NCBI RefSeq assembly: GCF_000725385.1
Contig: NZ_CP008884.1
Coordinates: forward strand, 3,410,001 to 3,474,000
Origin: Dyella japonica A8
GTDB taxonomy: Bacteria > Pseudomonadota > Gammaproteobacteria > Xanthomonadales > Rhodanobacteraceae
Direction: 5' to 3'
DNA length: 64,000 bases
Below the pieces are notes generated by a model. The model was not told the origin of the DNA, searched no databases, and saw only the letters and a list, made by a program, of their open reading frames with translations. This document shows positions 55,549-64,000 of this stretch, one piece after another. Positions within the stretch are counted from its first letter, which is position 1, and each line of letters starts with the position of its first letter. The position numbers were made by a program, and so were the translations under genes.

Positions 55549-55594
55549 GGTGGAGTCCCCCTGCGCACAAAGTGTGAACTTCGTCACGGTCGAG

Positions 55595-55623
55595 TATATC
55601 TACGGCCCAGGAAAACTTGACAA
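55595..55623 (-). promoter_or_regulatory. Possible promoter of the export operon
   Basis: Read on the minus strand, TTGTCA (55623-55618) is followed by GATATA after 17 bases or by TATACT after 19 bases. Either could be a sigma-70 -10 element. It lies about 45 bases upstream of the first start codon of the minus-strand operon. The spacing ambiguity keeps this tentative. Confidence 0.35.
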
Positions 55624-56210
55624 ACCATAGGTTCTATGCCTTGCCGCACATGGAACTTGCCGAAAACGCACTTGCACGCCGCACGCGACATCACGCGACG
55701 GCACCGCCAAACCCAGCCACGCCGCGGAGCCCGGAAGTCCTTGCGATGGACGGCGCAGTGCCCGCTTTCCGGTTTTAGGCCGTTTGGCCGATGACCCGCG
55801 AAAACGCCATCGACGACTCGTGCGCGAAGCGCACGATTTCAGCGCAAGCCAAGGGGCCCTGGCGAACGCTTCGCTATCGATGCACCGCCTCGAGCTTCAG
55901 GCGTACCCGCGCCCCATGCGCCCGTGATCGAACCGCTTGATGCGTCGATCCTCATGAGCAAGTCCACCCCGTCAATGGCGGCGTGCAAGGCATCAGTCAG
56001 GGGATCGCCCAGCTCGTGCCGGAGCGGTAACGTTTACATCGCCGATCCGGGCACGAATGCCGGCCGGGTCTGCGCAAGGATGGGCGCCTGGCGAACGCGC
56101 CGCGTTCGCCAGGCTAGAGGTGCCGCCACTCACCTGCGGCCGGCACCGTCATCGTTCGCGCTTCGCGGTTGGTAGTGCATGTCGCCGCGACCAACACGCA
56201 TCCAGGTTCA
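55624..56210. other. Intergenic region at the edge of the locus
   Basis: Nearly 600 bases between the export operon and the TRIC-channel gene. I see no convincing gene, RNA or mobile element. Short frames present here lack ribosome-binding sites and family features. It marks the boundary between the exopolysaccharide locus and housekeeping genes. Confidence 0.5.
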
Positions 56211-56825
56211 TCAGACAATCTTCGGCAGCTGCCAGCCAAACCTAACCGCCGCCACGCGCAACGCGAAACACACCAGCCCGCCGAGCGTCGCCGCAACCAC
56301 CGGCGGACACCCCCATCGCCGCCCGACGACAAGCACCGCCGCGCCAAGCAAAGCCGCGCTCGCGTAGATGTTTGCCACCAGCACCATCGGCACCCGCGAG
56401 AGCAGCATGTCGCGCACAACGCCGCCACCACAGCCTGTGATGGCGCCCATCAGCATCGCGATGAACGGATGGATCTGGAACTCCAGCGCTTTCTCCGCGC
56501 CCGCCACCGCAAACAATGCGAGCCCTGCCGCATCAAGAGTCGTCAGCAAGAACGGGGGCACCGACTCGATCTGCGCATGAAACACAAACGCCACCAGTCC
56601 CGTGACAAACGCCAACACCGGATAACGCCAGTCGCGTATCGCACTCGGCGGCGTCGCGCCAATCAACAGATCGCGAACGATGCCGCCACCCAGCGCGACC
56701 ATGAAGGACAACACCAGCACGCCGAGCAGATCCAGCCCGGCATGGACGGCCGCCATGGCACCCTCGATGGCAAACACCACGGTGCCGGAAAGATCGGCTA
56801 CGAGCGCGACCTGCTTGCGGATCAT
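56211..56825 (-). CDS. TRIC-type cation channel family protein (UPF0126)
   Basis: A 204-residue inner-membrane protein of seven helices formed by two repeats. Each repeat carries the signature glycine-rich motif followed by Arg-Asp (ALGGGIVRDLL and GCGGGVVRDML). Prokaryotic members form trimeric cation (K+) channels. ATG 56825 has GGGGAGTGG before it; an upstream in-frame Met adds unlikely residues. The 3' end shows an excess of C over G on the plus strand, as seen next to the repeats at 36 and 45 kb. Confidence 0.88.
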   Translation of the reverse strand: MIRKQVALVADLSGTVVFAIEGAMAAVHAGLDLLGVLVLSFMVALGGGIVRDLLIGATPPSAIRDWRYPVLAFVTGLVAFVFHAQIESVPPFLLTTLDAAGLALFAVAGAEKALEFQIHPFIAMLMGAITGCGGGVVRDMLLSRVPMVLVANIYASAALLGAAVLVVGRRWGCPPVVAATLGGLVCFALRVAAVRFGWQLPKIV

Positions 56826-56906
56826 GAGCCACTCCCCTTTTGCCCGGTTCCAGGACAGTCGAACGCCATAGGACACCTATAGAAAAGAACGATGCCGACC
56901 TGCGCT

Positions 56907-57464
56907 TCAATACCCTCTGGGCTGAGTGAAGGCTCCCTTGGTGATCTGCGATATCAATGCCGGCAGGTTCTCGGGATTCTTTCCGTCCGCGCCACCCCAG
57001 GTCGGCGTCGCCAGGCCCTTGCCCGAGATGTCCAGAACTACGACGGAACGATAAGGCGCAAAGCCGCCAATCTCGTAGAAGACAACGCAGCGATCAGCGG
57101 ACACGCCGCCGATGAGCAATCGTCGCCATGGCAATCGAGGACCTCGTCCCATGACGTCAGTCGCCTGATAAGGCTGGCCAGGGTTGGCAAGTTCGAAACC
57201 GGATGTGCGCGCAAGCACCGCGAACCCACTCTTGCAGCTCGCCGGAAAGGCCGCGACATCGCGCACTTCGATGAAATGTTCGGCAAGAAGTTTTGCGCGT
57301 TCGGCAGGCGCGGGAATGGACGATGCGAATACGTTCGCCGCTGGACCTTGCATCTGCACGCCGGTCACGGACCGAGCCTGATCGAAGGCAAGCACTGGAC
57401 CACCCGCCAGTGCGCTCGCCAGCACAGCAAGCCACATGGTTACCGAACGCCGACAACCGTTCAT
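56907..57464 (-). CDS. Secreted protein of unknown function
   Basis: A 185-residue protein with a signal peptide (MWLAVLASALAGGPVLA, cleavage near residue 27). The mature region contains two Cys (SCKSGF and DRCVVF) that could form a disulfide, and short beta-strand patterns such as RSVVVLDISG. No known motif is recognised. ATGGAGTGG precedes ATG 57464. Base composition is lower in G+C than the neighbours, which may mark a less conserved or acquired gene. It ends about 80 bases upstream of the TRIC-channel gene start on the same strand. Confidence 0.6.
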   Translation of the reverse strand: MNGCRRSVTMWLAVLASALAGGPVLAFDQARSVTGVQMQGPAANVFASSIPAPAERAKLLAEHFIEVRDVAAFPASCKSGFAVLARTSGFELANPGQPYQATDVMGRGPRLPWRRLLIGGVSADRCVVFYEIGGFAPYRSVVVLDISGKGLATPTWGGADGKNPENLPALISQITKGAFTQPRGY

Positions 57465-57561
57465 CGCAGCCACTCCATTTACCCACACAGGTAAACGCAA
57501 CGATGAACTTGGCGGGGTTACTGCACAAGTCGTCCGCGGCCATCAAATCGCGCGCAAAACA

Positions 57562-57591
57562 AAAGGCACTTAGATTTCTCTAAGTGCCTTT
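57562..57591 (-). terminator. Rho-independent terminator of the tRNA operon
   Basis: A perfect 13-base-pair stem (aaaggcacttaga with tctaagtgccttt) with a four-base loop lies directly after tRNA-Lys. On the minus strand it continues into ttgtttt. It is the end of the five-tRNA transcript. Confidence 0.88.
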
Positions 57592-57596
57592 CGAAT

Positions 57597-57672
<76 letters not shown>

Positions 57673-57701
57673 TGAAACTTTTGTTTTCTTGCTAGCTCAA
57701 C

Positions 57702-57778
57702 TGGGGTGGAAGATGGGACTCGAACCCACGACCCTCGGAATCACAATCCGATGCTCTAACCAGCTGAGCTACATCCAC
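57702..57778 (-). tRNA. tRNA-His (anticodon GTG)
   Basis: A cloverleaf GTGGATG...CTTCCAC-C-CCA with loop TTGTGAT (anticodon GTG) and the usual C73 discriminator of tRNA-His. The base before position 1 is G, as expected for the G-1 identity base. The acceptor stem has an unusual T6-T67 mismatch (GTGGATG with CTTCCAC) where CATCCAC would pair fully. Confidence 0.94.
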
Positions 57779-57791
57779 CGCATTGTTGAAC

Positions 57792-57868
57792 TGGCGCGCC
57801 CGACAGGAATCGAACCTGCAACCGTCGGCTTAGAAGGCCGATGCTCTATCCGGTTGAGCTACAGGCGC
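57792..57868 (-). tRNA. tRNA-Arg (anticodon TCT)
   Basis: A 77-base cloverleaf starting GCGCCTG with encoded CCA. The anticodon stem TCGGC/GCCGA encloses CTTCTAA (anticodon TCT, reading AGA). It lies between the Pro and His tRNAs in the operon. Confidence 0.96.
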
Positions 57869-57895
57869 TTGTGCACATTGTGCATAGCATCTGCA

Positions 57896-57972
57896 TGGTC
57901 GGGGCAGAGGGATTCGAACCCCCGACATCCAGCTCCCAAAGCTGGCGCTCTACCAGGCTGAGCTATACCCCG
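57896..57972 (-). tRNA. tRNA-Pro (anticodon TGG)
   Basis: A 77-base cloverleaf beginning CGGGGTA, with the anticodon stem CCAGC/GCTGG around TTTGGGA (anticodon TGG). T-loop TTCGAAT, discriminator A and CCA encoded. Confidence 0.96.
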
Positions 57973-58145
57973 ATTTCGAATCCTCAACCGCTTTCGCGGG
58001 CTGAAGCTTTGAAATGCTACGGGTGACGCCTAGCCTAGTCAATCCGTATCAAAGCACACCGGATTTCTTCTTGCGTCCGGTCCGTTTGGCGATTCACTGC
58101 CTTGCGGTGCAAGCCGTGATGCGAACATCACACCTTGCTGTTAAA

Positions 58146-58222
58146 TGGCGCGCCCGGAGAGATTCGAACTCCCGACCACCAAGTTCGTAGCCTGGTACTC
58201 TATCCAACTGAGCTACGGGCGC
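58146..58222 (-). tRNA. tRNA-Arg (anticodon ACG)
   Basis: A 77-base cloverleaf starting GCGCCCG with encoded CCA. The anticodon stem CCAGG/CTTGG (one G-T pair) encloses CTACGAA. Anticodon ACG is expected to be deaminated to ICG to read CGU/CGC/CGA. It is the first tRNA of the operon. Confidence 0.96.
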
Positions 58223-58285
58223 GTTTTTTAACTTTTGCCTCTTCGCTTAACCACCGGAGTGGAAAGCGCCGAAGCGAGAAGCGGA

Positions 58286-58314
58286 ATTATTCAGATTCGA
58301 GGGCGGTGCGTCAA
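58286..58314 (-). promoter_or_regulatory. Sigma-70 promoter with UP element for the tRNA operon
   Basis: On the minus strand TTGACG is followed after exactly 17 bases by AATAAT, then a GC-rich discriminator (tccgc). Immediately upstream are phased A tracts (gaaaaaaactgaaaaaaag), typical of an UP element that binds the polymerase alpha subunit. It lies about 65 bases before tRNA-Arg(ACG). This layout fits a strong, stringently controlled stable-RNA promoter. Confidence 0.78.
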
Positions 58315-58521
58315 TACTTTTTTTCAGTTTTTTTCATCGCCGTGTGGAAACTTTCACGTTCGGCGAGGAATGCACTTCACTCGAGCCGCTTAGTTTAGCC
58401 ATCTGTTTCGCATTCGGCTATACCTTTGGGTGATTTTTTTTCACATATGTGAAGCATCGGGCTGGGCGCGATTCATGCGGCGTCCTGCACGGCCTCTTTT
58501 TCTCGATGAAACGGTGCGGCG

Positions 58522-58546
58522 GTCGCGCACGAGTGCGCTCCTACAG
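58522..58546. repeat. Half copy of a REP-like element
   Basis: The sequence gtcgcgcac-gagtgcgctcctacag resembles the right arm of the full palindrome at 62009-62093 (gtcgcgcacagggtgcgctcc). It lies in the spacer between ftsH and the tRNA operon. Confidence 0.5.
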
Positions 58547-58576
58547 AAACGGAGAGCGACGCCCTGCCCTGCAAAG

Positions 58577-58603
58577 AAAAAGGCGGCACATGGCCGCCTT
58601 TTT
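58577..58603 (-). terminator. Terminator of ftsH
   Basis: An 11-base-pair stem (aaaaaggcggc with gccgccttttt) and a five-base loop lie about 20 bases after the ftsH stop. The arms end in runs of A and T, so it can act in both directions. Confidence 0.85.
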
Positions 58604-58623
58604 CCTGTTTGCCGTTTTGACGA

Positions 58624-60569
<1,946 letters not shown>

Positions 60570-60573
<4 letters not shown>

Positions 60574-61220
60574 GCACGGTTCTCGCCCGATTGCCCGCCG
60601 TGGATCTTTCGCCCCACGGCCAATGCATACACCTCCCGCGAACGCGCGCGGGAGGCCTTAGGTTTACGCATCGTTACGCGGGTGAAGTCTGCGCGCAAGC
60701 TGCGTATGTATTCGTCAAAGCCGGTCCCCTGGAACAACTTGATCAGGAACGACCCGCCCGGCTTCAGCCACTGGCGGCTGAAATCCAGCGCCAGCTCGGC
60801 CAGGTCCATCGCCCGGATCTGGTCGGCCAGGGCCACACCACTCATATTGGGGGCCATATCAGACAGCACAAGATCGACCTGCTGGCCATGAAGGCGGCTT
60901 TCCAGCTCCCGCAGCACCGACTCTTCGCGGAAGTCGCCCTGCAGGAAGTCCACCCCGCCGATGCCCTGCATGGGCAGGATATCCATGGCCACCACGTGGC
61001 CGGTATCGCCCAGGCGCTGGCGCACCAGCTGCGACCAACCGCCCGGGGCGGCGCCCAGATCGACCACGCGCATGCCGGGCTTGAGCAGCCGATCCTTGTC
61101 GATCAGCTCTTCCAGCTTGAAGACGGCGCGCGAGCGCAGGCCCTCGGCCTGGGCCTTCTTCACATAGACATCATCGAAGTGTTCCCGCAGCCAGCGGGAA
61201 CTGCTTTTGCTGCGAGACAT
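60570..61220 (-). CDS. rlmE: 23S rRNA (uridine-2'-O-)-methyltransferase RlmE
   Basis: A 216-residue FtsJ/RrmJ-family enzyme that methylates U2552 of 23S rRNA. It has the SAM motif [13 protein letters not shown] near 55. The K-D-K-E catalytic residues occur in [29 protein letters not shown] and SREVYALA. The ATG at 61220 ([11 protein letters not shown]) matches the family start; the frame upstream is noise. It precedes and overlaps ftsH. A divergent yhbY gene starts 84 bases away, so the two share a promoter region. Confidence 0.97.
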
Positions 61221-61304
61221 GGGTCGGCAACTGCCACAGATACGGAGGAGATGGCCGCATGATACCCTTTGCGGTCCTATCGCAGCGAATCCGAGACTGA
61301 ACGC

Positions 61305-61601
61305 ATGGCACTTTCCCCCTCGCAGCGCCGTTACCTGCGCAGCCTTGCGCACGATCTCAACCCGGTCATCCTGCTAGGCGCCAAGGGTGCGACCGAGGCC
61401 GTGCTCAAGGAGCTGGACCTGGCCCTGTCCCACCACGAGCTGGTGAAGGTGAAGCTCTCGGGTGGCGACAAGGACGAGCGCCAGGAGCAGATCGACTTCC
61501 TGACCGAAGGCACCAAGGCCGAAAGCGTGCAGCAGATCGGCCACATCGTGGTGCTGTTCCGCCGCAACGAGGACGAGCCCAAGCTCGCCCTGCCGCGCTA
61601 A
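61305..61601 (+). CDS. yhbY: CRM-domain RNA-binding protein YhbY
   Basis: A 98-residue YhbY protein ([27 protein letters not shown] start, [27 protein letters not shown]). It is a single CRM domain linked to large-subunit ribosome assembly. It is divergent from rlmE-ftsH, a frequent arrangement in gammaproteobacteria, and is followed by the Mth938-type gene 10 bases later. Confidence 0.95.
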   Translation: MALSPSQRRYLRSLAHDLNPVILLGAKGATEAVLKELDLALSHHELVKVKLSGGDKDERQEQIDFLTEGTKAESVQQIGHIVVLFRRNEDEPKLALPR

Positions 61602-61611
61602 GGATCAACCG

Positions 61612-61989
61612 ATGGATCTGTCGCTCGACCGCCCCGGCAGCTACCTGTTCGTGCGCCGCGTAGGCGCGCACGGCATCACCGTGGTCGATCGCGAACTGAC
61701 CGCCAGTTTCCTGCTTTCGCCCGAGCGCGCTATCGAGAACTGGCCAGTCACGGCTTCAAACCAGCTCGACGCGAGTCACGTCGACGCCATCCTCGAGCTG
61801 CAGCCCGAAGTGGTGCTCCTGGGAACGGGTGAACGGCAGGTATTCCCCGCCCCGGCCTTCATGGCCGGCCTGCTGCGCAAGGGCGTGGGCGTGGAAGTGA
61901 TGGACAACGCCGCCGCGGCGCGCACCTACGACCTGCTGGCCGGTGAAAACCGGCGCGTGGTCGCCGCCTTCATCCTGCCAGCCCGCTAG
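61612..61989 (+). CDS. Mth938-like domain protein (DUF498)
   Basis: A 125-residue protein of the Mth938/AAMDC-like superfamily. It has GITVVDRELTASFLLSPER, a central PEVVLLGTGERQVFPAP motif (conserved GTG) and VEVMDNAAAARTYDLLAGENRRVVAAFIL. Its role is unknown. It is probably co-transcribed with yhbY and is followed by a REP-like palindrome. Confidence 0.88.
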   Translation: MDLSLDRPGSYLFVRRVGAHGITVVDRELTASFLLSPERAIENWPVTASNQLDASHVDAILELQPEVVLLGTGERQVFPAPAFMAGLLRKGVGVEVMDNAAAARTYDLLAGENRRVVAAFILPAR

Positions 61990-62008
61990 AGCGGCTCAAC
62001 CACTCAAC

Positions 62009-62093
62009 TGTGGGAGCGCACCCAGTGCGCGACGGCGGCGCAAAGCGCCGCTCATGGGCCTACTCGCAGTCGCGCACAGGGTGCGCTCCCACA
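62009..62093. repeat. REP-like nested palindrome
   Basis: An inverted repeat of about 24 bases (tgtgggagcgcaccc-gtgcgcgac against gtcgcgcac-gggtgcgctcccaca, with one or two mismatches) surrounds an inner hairpin (ggcgg-cgcaaagcg-ccgc). It sits between the convergent Mth938-type and nlpD genes, where it may also terminate transcription. A half copy lies at 58522-58546, which suggests a dispersed family. Confidence 0.75.
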
Positions 62094-62128
62094 TATGCAC
62101 TCCCACACCTAAGTGAAGCCCTGCGCCG

Positions 62129-63097
62129 TCAGCGCGACGGCAGGTAACCCATGGGGTCGACCGGGTTGCCATCCTTGCGGATCTGGAACTGCAGCTCGTC
62201 GCGCGATGCACCCGTGGAGCCCATTTCCGCAATTTGCTGGCCGGCCGTCACGCGCTGGCCTTCCTTCACCAGTCGCTTGCTGTTGTGGCCATAGGCCGAC
62301 AGGTAGCTGTCGTTGTGCTTGACGATGATCAGCTCGCCGTAACCCACCAGGCCGTTGCCGCTGTACACCACCACGCCGTCGGCGGCGGCGCGCACCGCAT
62401 CGCCCGACTTGCCGCCGATTTCGATGCCCGGGATGGCATCGCCCGACTGGAAGCGCTTGATCAGCGTGCCCTCGGCCGGCCAGCGCCAGGTCACGCCGCC
62501 ATTGCTGCGGGTACCACCCGCTGCGGCAGGCGTGGGCGGCGCCGGGGGCGGCGTGTTGCTGGCGGTGGCCGCCGGAGCGCCGGCCACAGGCACCACTGGC
62601 GTCGTCACGGACGCGGGCGCCTGCGTGGACGCATGAGCCGGCGCCGACGCCGCAGCGACCTCGGCCGCCACTTCCGCAGCCGGATTGCTGCCCGCTGCCG
62701 TCGGCGCGGGCTGGGCATCCGGGGCGGCGTGTGCCGGGGCTGGCGGCTTGGCGGCGGTGGCGATCACCGGCACGGTGTGCTGCGCCACCGTGGCGGACGG
62801 CTTGCCACCACTCGCCGGAGCCAGCTTTAGCTCCTGGCCCGGCCAGATCGTGTAAGGCGAGTCGATATGGTTCCAGCTCGCCAGATCGCGCACGTCCACG
62901 CGATTGCGGAAGGCGATCGAATAAAGCGTATCGCCCTTCACCACCTTGTATGCGCCACCCGGTGCGGAACGCGCGGCAGGTGCCACGACACCCCCGGCAC
63001 TGTTGGCCGCGGGCTCGACGACAACGGATCGCTGGGTGCCGCAGGCAGCCAGCAGGAGGACGGTGGTCAGACTCAGTGACCGGAGATATCCATTCAT
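62129..63097 (-). CDS. nlpD: NlpD-like lipoprotein, LytM with LysM domain
   Basis: A 322-residue outer-membrane lipoprotein. The lipobox LLAAC is near residues 15-19. A LysM domain follows (YKVVKGDTLYSIAFRNRVD, about 50-92), then an Ala/Pro-rich linker and a C-terminal M23/LytM domain (about 205-320). The LytM metal ligands are degenerate (GIEIGGKSGDAV where active enzymes have HxGxD), as in E. coli NlpD/EnvC, which activate amidases rather than cut peptidoglycan. It lies downstream of pcm and yqaA. The chosen ATG 63097 gives a classic lipoprotein signal. Confidence 0.93.
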   Translation of the reverse strand: MNGYLRSLSLTTVLLLAACGTQRSVVVEPAANSAGGVVAPAARSAPGGAYKVVKGDTLYSIAFRNRVDVRDLASWNHIDSPYTIWPGQELKLAPASGGKPSATVAQHTVPVIATAAKPPAPAHAAPDAQPAPTAAGSNPAAEVAAEVAAASAPAHASTQAPASVTTPVVPVAGAPAATASNTPPPAPPTPAAAGGTRSNGGVTWRWPAEGTLIKRFQSGDAIPGIEIGGKSGDAVRAAADGVVVYSGNGLVGYGELIIVKHNDSYLSAYGHNSKRLVKEGQRVTAGQQIAEMGSTGASRDELQFQIRKDGNPVDPMGYLPSR

Positions 63098-63174
63098 GTC
63101 GGTCAGCATAACGAGGCGCCCCGGTATTTTCATGCCTGCCGCGCCGACGCGCCCATCAGGCCGCCGGCCGGCGT

Positions 63175-63783
63175 TCAGTGCGACAGGAACCACCATGCTG
63201 CCAGCGCGACCAGGATGATCAACGCCGCCCAGCCAATACGCTCGATGTGCTTGTGCAGGATGCGCTCCGCGCGCTCGCCGAAGATGCGGATGAGCAGGGC
63301 CAGCAACCACACGCGCTTGCCACGGCCTACCGCCATGCACACCAGGAACGGGATGATCGGCACGCCGACGATACCCGCCGCCCAGGTCACGAACTTCATC
63401 GGCACCACCGGCTGCAAGGCGGCCAGCGCCAGCACCACCATCAGGCCGAGCCAATGCTGGTTCATCTGCAGGCGCAGGTTATCCACGCCCTTGTCGATGG
63501 GGGCGAGCAGGTGGAGGCTGTCCAGCAGCGGCGACAGCGCGTGGAAAGCCCAGTGACCCAGCGAGTAGCCCACCAGCGAGCCCACCAGCGAAAACAGCAG
63601 GCTGATGTTGGCGTAGAAGAATGCCTTGTGGCGCTTGCCGAGCATCATCGGCGCCAGCATCACTTCCGGCATGATGGGGAAGATGAAGGCTTCGACGAAG
63701 CTCAGGCCGCAGAGGTAATACACAGCCCTGGGGTGGCGCGCCCACGTGAGTGCACGCGCGTACAGCGGTCCGAACAGACGCAT
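63175..63783 (-). CDS. YqaA/DedA-family membrane protein
   Basis: A 202-residue inner-membrane protein of the SNARE-associated/DedA-like YqaA group, with VEAFIFPIMPEVMLAPM (the conserved E and P positions), GSLVGYSLGHWAF and LQPVVPMKFVTWAAG. Members take part in membrane lipid or proton homeostasis. It is placed between pcm and nlpD, an order I recall from Xanthomonadales. Confidence 0.9.
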   Translation of the reverse strand: MRLFGPLYARALTWARHPRAVYYLCGLSFVEAFIFPIMPEVMLAPMMLGKRHKAFFYANISLLFSLVGSLVGYSLGHWAFHALSPLLDSLHLLAPIDKGVDNLRLQMNQHWLGLMVVLALAALQPVVPMKFVTWAAGIVGVPIIPFLVCMAVGRGKRVWLLALLIRIFGERAERILHKHIERIGWAALIILVALAAWWFLSH

Positions 63784-63814
63784 TCTTAGTGGCTTCCTTG
63801 TAAACCGTGGCGCA

Positions 63815-64000
63815 TCAGCCGATGCCGCCGAGCAGAGGCACGAAACTGACGGCCGCCAGTTCCTCCTGGGTGAAATCGCCCTGCCCGTCGCCGCGCATGC
63901 GGATCAGCGTCTGGTTGCTGGGCGAACCGACCGGTGCCACGAGCACGCCGGTGGGGCTGAGCTGGTCGAGCACGGCATGCGGAATCGCATCGCCGGCCGC
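63815..64000 (-). CDS. pcm: Protein-L-isoaspartate O-methyltransferase, C-terminal end (partial)
   Basis: The last 61 codons of a gene that begins beyond the window. The peptide has VLDQLSPTGVLVAPVGSP, QTLIRMRGDG and the terminal VSFVPLLGGIG motif, which is characteristic of the C-terminus of PIMT, the repair methyltransferase acting on damaged aspartate residues. It precedes yqaA and nlpD on the same strand. Confidence 0.9.
   Translation of the reverse strand, partial: AAGDAIPHAVLDQLSPTGVLVAPVGSPSNQTLIRMRGDGQGDFTQEELAAVSFVPLLGGIG

Noticed and set aside
55624..56210. Short frames in the gap next to the export operon
   Set aside because: They lack ribosome-binding sites, signal sequences or recognisable motifs and are typical of high-GC noncoding DNA.

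Overview
The window is GC-rich chromosomal DNA from a gammaproteobacterium. It most resembles the Xanthomonadales, probably the Rhodanobacteraceae (Dyella, Luteibacter or Rhodanobacter type). The evidence is the arrangement pcm - yqaA - nlpD, the rlmE-ftsH pair, the five-tRNA operon, and the PiuC-type hydroxylase with a Sel1 gene beside a catecholate TonB receptor. This placement is inferred from gene content; no database search was possible.

Layout. 0-6.3 kb: end of RNase D, tRNA-Ala(CGC), an RhtA-like exporter, a DUF2076 protein, and an iron-uptake operon on the minus strand (TonB receptor, PiuC-like protein, Sel1 protein) with a Fur-box-like site upstream. 6.6-36.5 kb, plus strand except one DnaJ-domain gene: a nucleotide-sugar dehydrogenase and epimerase, a GMC-type flavoprotein, an Sfp-type phosphopantetheinyl transferase, a polyprenyl-phosphate sugar transferase, two giant assembly-line enzymes, and then glycosyltransferases, a deacetylase, a polymerase/ligase and a CapK-type ligase. 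37.2-44.6 kb: a cassette with a two-domain oxidoreductase/epimerase fusion, glycosyltransferases, two deacetylase-like genes and a methyltransferase. Two same-orientation copies of a repeat mosaic of about 0.5 kb bracket it. 45.2-55.5 kb, minus strand: export lipoprotein, chain-length protein, P-loop partner, outer-membrane barrel, two alpha/beta hydrolases, GalE, a secreted polysaccharide-active enzyme and a flippase. 56.2-64 kb: housekeeping genes (TRIC channel, five tRNAs, ftsH, rlmE, yhbY, an Mth938-type gene, nlpD, yqaA, pcm).

How it fits together. The 6.6-55.5 kb region reads as one large exopolysaccharide locus. Sugar nucleotides are made by the TviB-like dehydrogenase, the epimerases and GalE. 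The EpsB-type transferase starts the lipid-linked unit and several glycosyltransferases extend it. A Wzx-like flippase, a Wzy/WaaL-like enzyme, a chain-length protein, an export lipoprotein and a barrel would flip, polymerise and secrete it. Many of these families are those found in EpsH/exosortase-A (PEP-CTERM) loci, but I see no exosortase and no PEP-CTERM substrate.

The most unusual feature is a PKS/NRPS line nested inside this locus with its own PPTase. Its order is A-T-KS-AT-T-aminotransferase, then C-A-T-C-A-T. It should convert an amino-acid starter plus malonate into a beta-amino acid and add two amino acids. It has no terminal thioesterase. One hypothesis is that the peptide is transferred to the polysaccharide or its lipid carrier, perhaps with help from the hydrolases or the CapK-type ligase.
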